From positions 1-61,305 of the forward strand of contig QQNF01000011.1 of NCBI GenBank assembly GCA_003402705.1: DNA of 61,305 bases, in the 5' to 3' direction. Under the pieces are notes generated by a model, which was not told the DNA's origin, did not search any database, and worked only from the letters and a program-made list of their open reading frames with translations. This document shows, piece after piece, positions 27,367 through 37,100 of the stretch; the first letter of the stretch is position 1, and every line of letters starts with the position of its first letter. The DNA comes from Verrucomicrobiota bacterium. GTDB lineage: Bacteria > Verrucomicrobiota > Verrucomicrobiia > Verrucomicrobiales > V1-33. The translations under genes and the position numbers were made by a program.

Positions 27367-28820
27367 GCCGAGTGCCTGTTTACCGGCATCCGGTGATGCT
27401 GCCACCGGAGAGCGGGCGGGTGATTCTGCGGCCGTTTATTCCGTCGAGTGCGACGCAGCAGGCGAGGATCATCGGGCGTGCGCTGGCGTTGAGCGAGGAT
27501 GAAGTGGTGAGGGAAGTGGCGGAGGTGCATGCGGCGTTCGAGGGGCGGCATCTGGATATTGACAGGGAGCTGATGGAGCATTTCCGGAAAGTGTCGCCGG
27601 CGATATTCACGCATCGGGTGCTGAGTGCGGCGCGGCAGTTGCTGATTGGGGCGATTTTCACGGGAGAGTATGCGCTGGAGTCGGCGGCATTGTTCAATCC
27701 ATCGATTGTGCCGCATCCTGACCAGAGCGGACTGGCGGCTGGGGAATTGCGGTTCATCATGAGCCTGAGGGCGACTGGAGAGGGGCATATTTCGTCGATT
27801 GAGTTTCGTGAGGGAGTGATTTCGGCGAGCGGGGAGATCACGTTTGCGCCGGTGTCGCGGTATGTGAGCCTGCCGGAGGTGCTGCCTGATCCTGCGTACC
27901 GGAAGTCGCGATTTGTGATCAAGCTGCACGAGATGGGGTTCGACAATGCGTGCACGCACGGCGTGATGGACGTGCTAGGGACAGAGTTCACGCGGCATGA
28001 GCTGGCGCAGGGACTGGCGCGGGTGAGGAGGGAGCATGTGCCGCAGACGCACGAGACGCGACGGACGCTGGAGTGCATGAAGTGGCTGGCGGATTCGAAT
28101 TACGAAGTGAGTTTTCCGGCTGGGCTGGAGGTGAGCGAGCGGATTCTGTTTCCGGTGAGTGACAATGAGAGCAATGGGATTGAGGATGCCCGGTTTGTGA
28201 AGTTCACGGAGGATGATGGCGCGGTGATGTACTATGCGACGTACACGGCGTACAACGGGCGTGCGATTCTGCCGCAGTTCATTGAGACGACGGATTTCCT
28301 GCATTTCCGGGTGCTGACCTTGAACGGGGCGGCGGTGCAGAACAAAGGGATGGCGTTGTTTCCGCGGCGGGTGGGCGGGCGGTATGCGATGCTGTCGCGG
28401 CAGGATGATGAGAATTTGTATGTGATGTTTTCCGACAACCCGCATTACTGGAGCGATCCGCATCTGATTTTGCGGCCGTCGGAGGCGTGGGAGTCGGTGA
28501 AGATCGGGAATTGCGGTTCACCGATCGAGACCGAGGCCGGGTGGCTAGTGATCACGCACGGGGTTGGGTTGATGCGTCGGTATTGCATCGGGGCGGCGCT
28601 GCTGGATCTGGAGGATCCGACGCGGGTGATCGGGCGGTTGCGGGAACCGCTGCTATGTCCTGAGGGGAGCGAGCGTGAGGGATATGTGCCGAATGTGGTG
28701 TACAGTTGCGGGTCGCTGATTCACGGCGGGCAATTGATTCTGCCGTATGCGATGAGTGACAAGGCGACGGCGGTGGCGAGTGTGTCGCTTGGGGACCTGC
28801 TGGCGGCGCTTACCGGGTGA
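27363..28820 (+). CDS. GH130-family glycoside hydrolase/phosphorylase, 485 aa
   Basis: The product matches GH130 (DUF377), a five-bladed propeller family containing beta-mannoside phosphorylases and mannosidases. Seen: ALFNPSIVPHPDQS, SSIEFREGVI, SNGIEDARFVKF (the Asp of IED is the general acid in the family), YYATYTAYNGR, LPQFIETTDFLHF, NKGMALFPRRVGGRYAMLSR, WESVKIGNCGSPIETEAGWL and THGVG. The first 70 residues form a helical extension, as in the GH130 subgroup that lacks the phosphate-binding Arg/His pair, so hydrolysis is as likely as phosphorolysis. It is translationally coupled to the GT4 gene. Confidence 0.9.
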   Translation: MSRVPVYRHPVMLPPESGRVILRPFIPSSATQQARIIGRALALSEDEVVREVAEVHAAFEGRHLDIDRELMEHFRKVSPAIFTHRVLSAARQLLIGAIFTGEYALESAALFNPSIVPHPDQSGLAAGELRFIMSLRATGEGHISSIEFREGVISASGEITFAPVSRYVSLPEVLPDPAYRKSRFVIKLHEMGFDNACTHGVMDVLGTEFTRHELAQGLARVRREHVPQTHETRRTLECMKWLADSNYEVSFPAGLEVSERILFPVSDNESNGIEDARFVKFTEDDGAVMYYATYTAYNGRAILPQFIETTDFLHFRVLTLNGAAVQNKGMALFPRRVGGRYAMLSRQDDENLYVMFSDNPHYWSDPHLILRPSEAWESVKIGNCGSPIETEAGWLVITHGVGLMRRYCIGAALLDLEDPTRVIGRLREPLLCPEGSEREGYVPNVVYSCGSLIHGGQLILPYAMSDKATAVASVSLGDLLAALTG

Positions 28821-28851
28821 GGGACCGGGCGAGGGTAGTGTCGGGGAATTG

Positions 28852-29184
28852 TCAGGGTGCGGTGATGGCGAGGCGGAGGAAGCGACGAGTGGCGTTTGTG
28901 GTGGAGTCGCGGACGGTGACGTTGGGTGAGAATTCCGGGCCGGATTCGGTGATGGAGACGGCGGCGTCGAGGGGGGAGAAGGGATTGCCGCTGGTGCTGC
29001 GGGCGATGGGGAGCCATGGGCCGCCGGGGGAGTCGGCGGCTTGAACTGTTAGGGTGATGTCGGAGCGGTCGGGGAGGAATTCGCGGAGGTGGCCGCCGAC
29101 TGGCCATTGGCCTTCATCGGAGATGAAGAACGAGTTGCGAGGCGGGCACCATGCGATGCCTTCGAGGTCGTAGCTGGTGGCGAG
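28852..29184 (-). pseudogene. C-terminal gene remnant (110 codons) directly after the murJ stop
   Basis: Reading on in the murJ frame past its TGA gives 110 open codons with protein-like sequence and the strand's normal codon bias: LATSYDLEGIAWCPPRNSFF, ISDEGQWPVGGHLREF, SPGGPWLPIARSTSGNPF, FLRLAITAP, stop at 28852-28854. There is no ATG in the frame. YDLEGIAW and ISDEG resemble an esterase-like/phytase-like propeller, and the PGGPW segment resembles C-terminal domains of secreted verrucomicrobial proteins. It has nothing in common with MurJ, so it is most simply the tail of a deleted gene. Confidence 0.55.
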
Positions 29185-30813
29185 TCAGCGCCGACGGCGG
29201 TTGAAGCGGCGTTCGAGCATGGAGGAGAACTGGCGGGCTTCGTCGATGTGGAGGACGTGAGCGAGCATGGCGAAGGCGGTGCCTGCGGCGGTGATGGCGC
29301 AGCCGAGGGAGACGGTTCTGGCGAGGGTGGAGAAGAAGGGCCAGCGGGGTTCGAGGACGGTGTGCCATGCGACCCACGCGACGAGAGAGAGACCGCCGAG
29401 GGGGACGAGGAGACGGGCGGTGGCGGCGAGGAGTTTGCGGGTTTCGAGGCCACCGGCGATTCTGGCGAGGGAGATGTAGAGGAGGAGGAAGTTGAGTGCG
29501 GCGACGGCGGTGGTGGTGACGGCGAGCCAGACGTGGTCCTTGTGGAGGACGTGGACGAAGAAGGAATTGAGGCCAGCGTTGACGGCGATGGAGAGGAAGG
29601 CGATGTACATCGGGATCCTGTTGCGGTCGATGGTGGTGAAGGCTGGCTGGATGATTTTGATGCAGGAGTAGAAGACGAGGCCGATGGCGTACCAGCGGAG
29701 GATGGCGGCGGTTTCGACGGTTTCCCATGCTTTGAATTCGCCGTGTTCGTAGAGGACGGAGATGACTGGGTGGGCGAGGATGAAGAGGCCGGCGGCGCAG
29801 GGGAGTGTCAGGAACGTGACGAGACGGAGACCGCTGCCGAGGATGTCGCGGAATTTAGCGCTGATGCCGTCGGTGGCGACGCGGGAGAGGACGGGGATGG
29901 TGACGGTGGCGACGGCGACGCCGAAGACCCCGAGGGGGAGCTGCATGAGGCGGAAGGCGACATTGAGCCATGAGGTCGGGCCGTTTTCGATAGGGAGGTG
30001 GGCGGCGAAGCCGGTGTTCATGAAGACATTGATCTGGACCGCGCTGCCGGCGATGACGGAGGGGACCATGAGGGTTAGGATGCGGCGGACGCCGGGGTCG
30101 CGCCATGCGAAGTCTGGTCGGAAGCGGTAGCCGACGCGGCGGAGGGAGGGGAGCTGGATGAGGAGCTGGGCGAGACCGCCAAGGAGTGTGCCGATGGCGA
30201 AGCCGATCATGCCATTGGCGTCGAGGCCGGAGGTGGAGCTGTCGTCGAGGATCCATGCGAGGCCGAAGCCGCCGGCGATGGAGAGGATGTTGAAGCAGCT
30301 GCTGGCCATGGCGGGGACGGCGAAGACCTTTTTGGCGTTGAGCATGCCCATGACGAGCGCTGCGAGGGAGACGAGCAGGATGAACGGGAACATGACCTGC
30401 GTGAGGCGGGCGGTGTAGTCCTGCTTTTCGGGAGACCACTTATCGAGGAGGAGGCCGACGACGGGTCTGGCGATGAGGATCCCGAGGAGGGAGATGGCGC
30501 TCATGACGACGGCGGCGAGCGTGAGGATTTTGTGAGCGAGGGCCCATGCGGAGCGGTCGCCATCGGTTTTCATCTTCTGTGAGAAGACGGTGATGAAGGC
30601 TGTGGAGAGGGCACCTTCTGCGAAGAGATCGCGGAGGAGGTTAGGGATGCGGAAGGCGGCGATGAAGGCGTCGCGGAGGAAGCCGTCGAAGTTAGCGGCG
30701 AAGAGGATTTCGCGGATGAGGCCGAGCAGGCGGCTGCTCATGACGGCGAGGGCGACGATGCCGGTGGTTTTGGCGGACGCGGGCCGGTCGTCGGCGGGGG
30801 CGTGCTGATTCAT
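29185..30813 (-). CDS. murJ: lipid II flippase MurJ
   Basis: MurJ (MVF/MOP superfamily) moves lipid II across the inner membrane for cell-wall synthesis. The 542 residues give about 14 hydrophobic segments. Family signatures: VMSSRLLGLIREILFAANF, DAFIAAFRIPNLLRDLFAEG, ALSTAFITVF (N-terminal block with conserved Arg and Asp), VMFPFILLVSLAALVMGMLN, QLPLGVFGVAVATVTIPVLS and VISVLYEHGEF. Its ATG overlaps the stop of tsaC by 4 bp (30810-30813). The protein ends in a basic NRRRR; the frame after its stop is unusually open (see the remnant at 28852). Confidence 0.96.
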   Translation of the reverse strand: MNQHAPADDRPASAKTTGIVALAVMSSRLLGLIREILFAANFDGFLRDAFIAAFRIPNLLRDLFAEGALSTAFITVFSQKMKTDGDRSAWALAHKILTLAAVVMSAISLLGILIARPVVGLLLDKWSPEKQDYTARLTQVMFPFILLVSLAALVMGMLNAKKVFAVPAMASSCFNILSIAGGFGLAWILDDSSTSGLDANGMIGFAIGTLLGGLAQLLIQLPSLRRVGYRFRPDFAWRDPGVRRILTLMVPSVIAGSAVQINVFMNTGFAAHLPIENGPTSWLNVAFRLMQLPLGVFGVAVATVTIPVLSRVATDGISAKFRDILGSGLRLVTFLTLPCAAGLFILAHPVISVLYEHGEFKAWETVETAAILRWYAIGLVFYSCIKIIQPAFTTIDRNRIPMYIAFLSIAVNAGLNSFFVHVLHKDHVWLAVTTTAVAALNFLLLYISLARIAGGLETRKLLAATARLLVPLGGLSLVAWVAWHTVLEPRWPFFSTLARTVSLGCAITAAGTAFAMLAHVLHIDEARQFSSMLERRFNRRRR

Positions 30814-31865
30814 GCGGGGGGCACTGGCTGTGGCGTGGCGGCGCGGCGGAGACGTTCCATGATGGCGACGCCGAGGCCGCGTTCGGGGATGGCTTCGGCG
30901 ATGATTTCGTCGACGCCTAATTCGTCGAGTTGGCGGAGGGCGTGGAAGAAGCGGACGGCGGCTTCGGGGAGTTTGCCTTTGCCGGGGCTGAGGACGATTG
31001 AGTGTTCCCAGCAGGGGAGCCCGAAGGAACCGTCGTCGGGGTCGCCGCGGTAGCTGAGGAGGGCGTAGCGGCGGCCGGGGACGGGCTGGAAGATTTCGCC
31101 TTCGGCGAGGAGACGGAGGGGAGTGAGTGGGGCGTAGTGGGAGGCGAGGAGGCCGGGGGCTTCCGGGGCGACGGGGTGGTCGGGGTGCGGGGCGGCGTTG
31201 GCGAATTCGACGCGGCCGAAGGCTTTGAGGTCGTCTTTGGTGACTGGGCCTGCGCGGAGGACGCGGAGGGTGGGTTTGGGGTCACCGGGGATGATTTTGA
31301 CGATGGTGGATTCGAGGCCAGCGTGGCAGGCACCGCCGTCGAGGATGAGGGGGATGCGGGTGTCGAGTTCTTTGAGGACGGCGGCTGCGGAGGTGGGGCT
31401 GATGCGACCGAAGCGGTTGGCGCTGGGGGCGGCGAGCGGGCGTTTGAGACTGGTGATGACGCGCTGGAAGACTGGGTGGTCGCTGATGCGGACGGCGACG
31501 GTGGGGAGGCCGGCGGTGACGGCGTCGGGGACGGCTGGGTTTTTGGGGAGGATGAGCGTGAGCGGGCCTGGCCAGAAGTTTTCGATGAGAAGGGCGACGG
31601 TGGGGGCGATGTCGTCGGGGACGATGGCGATTTCGGGGAGCCGGTCTTTGTGGGGGAGGTGGACGATGAGCGGGTCGAAGGCGGGGCGGTCTTTGGCGAT
31701 GAAGATCTTGGCGACGGCGTCTGGGTTGAGGGCATCGGCGGCGAGGCCGTAGACGGTTTCGGTGGGGAGGGCGACGGGTTCGCCAGCGGCGAGGAGTTCG
31801 ACGGCTCGGTGGACGGCATCCTTGAAAAAATCGGGACGATCGGTGGGTGCGACTTCGGTTTGCAT
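30810..31865 (-). CDS. L-threonylcarbamoyladenylate synthase (long, Sua5 type), 351 aa
   Basis: Makes threonylcarbamoyl-AMP for t6A37 of ANN-decoding tRNAs. The N-terminal YrdC domain (about 15-210) shows PVALPTETVYGLAADA, IFIAKDRPAFDPLIVHL, FWPGPLTLIL, VAVRISDHPVF, PLAAPSANRFGRISPTSA and ESTIVKI. A Sua5-specific C-terminal domain follows (about 235-351: APGLLASHYAPLTPLRLL links the two, ASHYAPxxP being the family linker). ATG 31863-31865 is used; the frame extends upstream but the added sequence is not conserved-looking. It is divergent from aroK and translationally coupled to murJ. Confidence 0.95.
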   Translation of the reverse strand: MQTEVAPTDRPDFFKDAVHRAVELLAAGEPVALPTETVYGLAADALNPDAVAKIFIAKDRPAFDPLIVHLPHKDRLPEIAIVPDDIAPTVALLIENFWPGPLTLILPKNPAVPDAVTAGLPTVAVRISDHPVFQRVITSLKRPLAAPSANRFGRISPTSAAAVLKELDTRIPLILDGGACHAGLESTIVKIIPGDPKPTLRVLRAGPVTKDDLKAFGRVEFANAAPHPDHPVAPEAPGLLASHYAPLTPLRLLAEGEIFQPVPGRRYALLSYRGDPDDGSFGLPCWEHSIVLSPGKGKLPEAAVRFFHALRQLDELGVDEIIAEAIPERGLGVAIMERLRRAATPQPVPPA

Positions 31866-31986
31866 GAAAGTACTGGGGTGTTTCCTGGACTGTGAACGGG
31901 GGATGGGCAAACGCGATCGTGGGATGTGGGAGAGTGCCTGTGCTTGCATCCTTGGGGAAACGCCGCGAACTTTGGGGGATAGCGAC

Positions 31987-32556
31987 ATGGAAGCCGACCG
32001 GAAGCAGCCTGATGATCCGCTCAATGTGGTCCTGATTGGATTCATGGGGTGCGGGAAGTCCACGCTCGGGCCGCGGCTGGCGGAGAAGCTAGGGTTCCGG
32101 TTTGTGGATACGGATGCGCTGGTGGTGAGGCGAGCGGGGCGGGCGATTCCGGCGATTTTTGCGGAGGAGGGGGAGGCTGGGTTCCGGCGGCGGGAGACGG
32201 CGGCGCTGGATGAGTTGCTGGGGGGGAAGGGGCGGTTGGTGATTGCGACGGGCGGGGGGATTGTGACGGTGCCTGACAATGTGGAGAAGCTGAAGCGGTT
32301 GGGGTGTGTGATCTGGCTGGACACGCCGGAGGCGGTGATCTGGGAGCGGGTGTCGAGGAATCATGAGCGGCCGTTGCTGAGGACGGAGAATCCGCGGGAG
32401 ACGGTGAGGGCGCTGCTGGAAGCGCGGCGGCCGTTGTATCGGGAGGCGGCGGACATTGAGAGTGACAGCGGGGATCTAACGCCGGATGAGGCGGCGTATG
32501 GGCTGGCGGAGAGTGTGCGGCTGCATTTTGCGGGGTGGCGGGGGCCAGAGAACTGA
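31987..32556 (+). CDS. aroK: shikimate kinase
   Basis: Phosphorylates shikimate with ATP in chorismate synthesis. P-loop GFMGCGKST (18-26), shikimate-binding VDTDAL (about 40), FRRRET with the conserved Arg, ATGGGIV (about 82-88), LDTPEAVIWERV, lid RPLL, and ARRPLYREAAD at the C-terminus. Its 189 residues are normal for monomeric AroK. The ATG at 31987 is the first that keeps the usual short N-terminal lead. queG follows 12 bp downstream, so the two are probably co-transcribed. Confidence 0.96.
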   Translation: MEADRKQPDDPLNVVLIGFMGCGKSTLGPRLAEKLGFRFVDTDALVVRRAGRAIPAIFAEEGEAGFRRRETAALDELLGGKGRLVIATGGGIVTVPDNVEKLKRLGCVIWLDTPEAVIWERVSRNHERPLLRTENPRETVRALLEARRPLYREAADIESDSGDLTPDEAAYGLAESVRLHFAGWRGPEN

Positions 32557-32568
32557 GAGCCTAGGCGA

Positions 32569-33651
32569 ATGGGGGACGACGTGACAGCTGTGAGGGAGGA
32601 TGGGGTGGCGTGTCGCGAGGCGGTGCGGCGGGCGGCGCTGGCGTTAGGGTTTGACGATTGCCGGATTGCGTCGGTGGCGGGGCCGGCGGGGCATGCGGAG
32701 TTGTTTGGCGAGTGGTTAGCGGATGGGGCGCATGGGACGATGGAGTGGATGGAGCGCGGGCCGGAGCGGCGGATGGATCCTCGGGAAGTGCTGCCGGGGT
32801 GTCGGTCGGTGGTGGTGCTGGCGCTGAATTATCTGCCGCCGGAGGGAGAAGTGGTTTGGGAGGGAGGGGTGCGTGGGAGGATGGCGCGGTATGCGCACGG
32901 GGATGACTATCACGGCGTGATCGAGGGACGATTGAGGGATCTTGATGCGGTGATGCAGGAGTACGGGGGGCGGCAGCGGTATTATGTGGATACGGGACCG
33001 GTGCTGGAGCGGGACTGGGCGACGGCGGCGGGGATGGGGTGGAACGGGAAGAGCACGGTGCAGATTCACCGGCGGCTGGGGGCGTGGTTTTTTCTGGCGG
33101 AGTTGCTGACGACTTTGGAGATGCCTGCGGACGAAGTGGAGCGGGATCGTTGCGGGACGTGTGTGCGTTGTGTGGAGGCGTGTCCGACGCAGGCGATTAC
33201 GGCGGAGCGCCGATTGGATGCGAGACGGTGCTTATCGTATCTGACGATCGAGCATAAGGGGGCGATTCCTGAGGAATTCCGGCGGGCGCTGGGGGATAGG
33301 ATTTACGGGTGTGATGAGTGTCTGGAGGTGTGTCCGTGGAACCGTTTTGCGGTGGCGTCGCGGGAGCAGGCGTTTGCAGCGCGGCCATTTGTGGCGCACT
33401 GGGCGCTGCGGGATTTTATGGGGTTGGATGAGGAAGGATTCCGGGAGTTGTTCCGGTGGTCGCCGGTGAAGAGGATCGGGCGGAGCGCGTTTCTGCGGAA
33501 TGTGTGTGTGGCGCTAGGGAATGTCGGGGAGCGGGAGGATCTCGGGGTGCTGGAGAAGGCGGCGGGCGGGGGGGATGAGTTGATTGCGGAGCATGCGAGG
33601 TGGGCGGTGCGGGAGATTGAGGCGCGGTTGGCGGGTGGCGAGACGCGGTGA
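32569..33651 (+). CDS. queG: epoxyqueuosine reductase
   Basis: QueG reduces epoxyqueuosine to queuosine in tRNA using cobalamin and two [4Fe-4S] clusters. Seen: RYAHGDDYHGVIEGRL, YYVDTGPVLERDWA with the catalytic Asp141, WNGKSTV, cluster ligands CGTCVRCVEACP (195-206) plus Cys221, and CDECLEVCPWNRF (248-260). A short HEAT-like tail ends the 360-residue protein. The last 76 bp of its coding region (33560-33635) are repeated almost exactly at 38213-38287, across an atypical 4.6-kb segment. Confidence 0.96.
   Translation: MGDDVTAVREDGVACREAVRRAALALGFDDCRIASVAGPAGHAELFGEWLADGAHGTMEWMERGPERRMDPREVLPGCRSVVVLALNYLPPEGEVVWEGGVRGRMARYAHGDDYHGVIEGRLRDLDAVMQEYGGRQRYYVDTGPVLERDWATAAGMGWNGKSTVQIHRRLGAWFFLAELLTTLEMPADEVERDRCGTCVRCVEACPTQAITAERRLDARRCLSYLTIEHKGAIPEEFRRALGDRIYGCDECLEVCPWNRFAVASREQAFAARPFVAHWALRDFMGLDEEGFRELFRWSPVKRIGRSAFLRNVCVALGNVGEREDLGVLEKAAGGGDELIAEHARWAVREIEARLAGGETR
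33560..33635 (+). repeat. left copy of 75/76-bp direct repeat (3' end of queG)
   Basis: This copy lies inside queG. It matches 38213-38287 except for one G missing in the other copy's G-run and three substitutions. The shared core atgagttgattgcggagc and the following bases encode DELIAEHARWAVREIE. Confidence 0.9.
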
Positions 33652-34161
33652 TCGCTGGAGTTTCACGAGACGGGTGCGTGCCTTGAGGAGCGATGCGGGT
33701 GGGAGGCCTGGCGGAGAGAAGGGATTGAAAGGGTCAAAAACGGCTGTCCCCTCCGCGCCCGGCTATTTCCACTGGCTCTTCGAATGCCCCCGTGCTCCCG
33801 CCCGTCGCGTCCTTCGCTCATCGCGGGGAGCAATGATGGCTTCAGTCGTATCAGACTAAAGTTCAATGAGAAATGAAGATGCAAGTCGTCATTGCGCAAT
33901 CTTTTAATCACATGAGGCAAGTTGCTGGCATGGGACGGACGTGAGACAAGGGGTCGACGTTCCGGATTCCATCCGGAGGGGCATCCCCTGCCAACGCAAT
34001 ATGAGCTCCCTATTGAAGATTCAGCCGGATCTGTCCCTCGTCGCCGGGCGGCTCACGCGTTGCGGTCGGGAATGTAAACCTCCGGCATTCCGCCCGAGGA
34101 CTGCGGGAAAGTCTCCGCCTCACACGCTTTCAGGATTGTCACCATTCACAGCAAACCCAAC
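33652..34161. other. intergenic region at the left edge of atypical segment 1
   Basis: No convincing gene. The first 80 bp keep the resident G-rich composition; from about 33730 the base composition becomes balanced. Two small hairpins are visible near 33970-34000 (ccggattccatccgg; aggggcatcccct). The final 58 bp before the next start (34104-34161) resemble the leader of the gene at 37335, sharing ggaaagtctc, tcac, aggatt and caaacccaac-like words. Confidence 0.6.
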
Positions 34162-37100
34162 ATGAACGCAAAGCATCGAATTCTCACCATCGGAATCCTT
34201 TTGGGGACGGCTGGCATAGGCAAGTCCACGATCATCGGTTTTGGCCAACTTGGCGGCAGCAACGCCACCGTTCCCGCCGGTCTCGCATCCAACGCGACGG
34301 CGGATTCCAGCGGTTACGTGGTGGCCAATGGAGTCACGCCAAATATCGCGCTCATCTGGGACGCGGCCTGGGATATCCATACCAGCGCCTTTTTCACCAA
34401 TCTTGAGAATAAAACGGTGGGAGGTTCCGCATGGGACAATGAGGGAAGTATTCCGAGAGTTGGCCAGTTGGACACGCGCTTCCACACTATCGATTTCATA
34501 GCGGATGATGGTTTTGCCCTTGTTCTCAACTCCTTCGATTTCTGCCAGACGCCTCAGACGGCCGGTACCACGGTGTGGGATATCACGCTGACGGATTCCG
34601 CCTCGAATGTGGTCTGGAGCAGTCCTGGCCTCACCCTCACCAATAATGTGGTGACCATTTCCCCGAATTTTACGGGAGCATTGGGGGAGGACTACAAACT
34701 AACGTTCAGCCTGGTATCCGAGACCTACGGTTCGAGCGGCCGTCACGCGATTGACAACCTGAGCTTCAACCAGGTGCCCCTGCCACCGCCCCCGGTCAGC
34801 CTGACTTGGACGGGTGCCGTCAATGCGCAGTGGAACACGTCCTCTCCGAACTGGAGCGCGGGCGGCCCGGTGCTTTGGAACAGCGGTAATGTGCAGGAGG
34901 CGATTTTCGGCGCCGCCGGTCCAAAGGCCATCCTGATGCCGGAGCCGATCACCGCACGTTCGCTTCTTTTCACGGCACCTGGCTACACTGTCTCGGGCAC
35001 TGGACCCCTGACTCTGGTGGAGGCGTCCGTCCTCGCTGCGGAAGCGTCGGCCGCTATCAGTGTGCCGGTCACCGGGCTGGCCGGGTGGAAGAAGTCAGGG
35101 GCGGGAACCCTGACGCTGACTGGGGAGCAGAGTGTTTCCGGTCCGGGACTTTTGAATGAAGGAGCCGTGCATTACGTTGGAGACGCATCCTCCAACGGAA
35201 ATGGGAACCTCCGGCTGGCCGACGGTCAAGGATTGCGTGCTTCCCTCCGGATGGAGAGCACGGGAACGCTGGATTTTTCCGGTAGTGTGAGGCTGGCTCC
35301 GGGCGATGGCTCGGCCGCATCCATCCATCAGTCGGATGGCGTGATCAACGTCGGGGGTCCTGGTGTGGAGTATCTGGAGATTGGCGGAGGCATTGCCACG
35401 GCCAGTGGATCCTACGGGGCCTATCATCTAAACGGCGGAACACTCAATACCGGGGGAGGGGGAAGTGTGTCCGGGATGCGCGTCGGCAATGAGGGTCTTG
35501 GAGCTTTTGTGCAGACGGGCGGCCTCCTGAATTCGGCGCGCTGGGTGGCGATCGGGGGATTCGGCGGGTTCAAGGGAGAGGGCGTGGCCTCATTTCTCGG
35601 GGGCGAGGCGACGGTTGCTCCGGGTTTTCGCTTTCTGATTGGTGACCGCGCCTTCTCCAGTGGCACTCTGAACCTGGGCAGTCAGGCCGGCGGCTCGGCG
35701 ACCGTCACCACGTTGAACGCCGCGGGCCTTGCGGTCGGTTCGGCAGGTGGGGCCGCGCGTGCGGAGCTGAATTTGAATCAGGGCACTCTGGTGTTGGGAG
35801 GCCCGATCCACCAAGCCACGGGGACGGTGCAAACCGCCGTGAATTTCAATGGAGCGACGCTGCGGGCAGGCGCTGACGCGATTTCCCTGATGTCCCCTAG
35901 CGTGGCCAGCGGATCGATTCACCATGGCGGACTCACCGTGGACACGGCTGGGTTTAATGTCGTGCTGGAGACCAGTCTCCTGGCCGCGGAGGGATCGGGG
36001 ATTTACCCGGCGGGCGGCGGGTTCATGCTGCCGGCAGGTGGTTCCGGGTATCTCGGCGCACCGCTGATCAGGATTGCCAGCGATAGTTCCGGCAGCGGCG
36101 CCTCGGCTATCGCTGAGGTGGTGAGCGGGAGCGTCACCCGCATCCTCATGACCTCTCCCGGCAGGAGCTACGCGGTGGGTGAAAGCCTCAACTTCGTCTT
36201 CACAGGAGGCGGGGCCACGGTTCCGGTGACGTCCTACACCCACGTTCTCACCAATTCCGACCTGAAGACTAACAGCCTGGGCGGGCTGGTGAAAACGGGC
36301 GACGGCAAGCTGACGCTGAGCGGCACCCTTTCCTATTCCGGCGACACCCGCGTTGAAGGGGGGACTCTGGCCACGGACGGACCAATGGAAGGCACTACGG
36401 TGAGGGTTCTGGCGGGCGCTCAATTGGAGGGCGTCCTGAATACCGTCAGCCCGGTGATCGTGGAAGGCACGCTCGCTCCGGGCAATGGCATCGGCCTGGC
36501 CATCGGGATGTCTTCCCTCGCTTTCGCCCCCGGATCCACCCTGGCCCTTGAAATGACGGATTGGAATGGTGGCGCGGGCCTTGGCTACGACAGCATCAAC
36601 AGCGGCAGTCTGGCGATCTCCGCCACCCCGGGTTCCCCTTTGAGTATTCTGCTGGAGACCAGCCTGCTAGTTAATTTTTCCGAAACCGCCCGGCAGTTTG
36701 TTCTCGCCAGCGTATCCGGCAGCGTCACTGGTCTGACGGCAGACAATTGGCGGGTGAATGTTCCCGGTTTTTCCGGAACCGGGAGCTGGCGTCTGACTGC
36801 TTCCGGATCGCAATTGCTCCTCGGCTATACTCCAGCTGGTGGAGGCTATAACGCCTGGCTGGCCGGCTTCCCGGGGCTGACGGATTCCGCGCCGTTGGCG
36901 GATCCTGACGGGGATAGGATTCAGAATCTCATGGAATACATTCTCGGCGGCGATCCCCGGGTGTCGTCCACCGCTGTTTTGCCTGAGGCCACTGTCAGTC
37001 AGGGCAGTCTGGTCTTCCGCTTTGAGCGCGGCAGCGCTACGACGGCGGATACCACCCAGGTCTTTCAATACAGCAGCACGCTGGGCGCCTGGACGGACGT

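Noticed and set aside
28852..29187. Selenocysteine or programmed readthrough at the murJ TGA
   Set aside because: The downstream peptide is unrelated to MurJ, and no supporting structure was recognised; a gene remnant is simpler.
29049..29453. 134-codon minus-strand frame overlapping the murJ end
   Set aside because: It is out of frame with both murJ and the remnant and its product is Ser/Pro/Ala-rich without motifs.
33941..34165. 74-codon open frame before the autotransporter-repeat gene
   Set aside because: No recognisable motif, atypical composition, overlaps the leader shared with the gene at 37335; probably chance.
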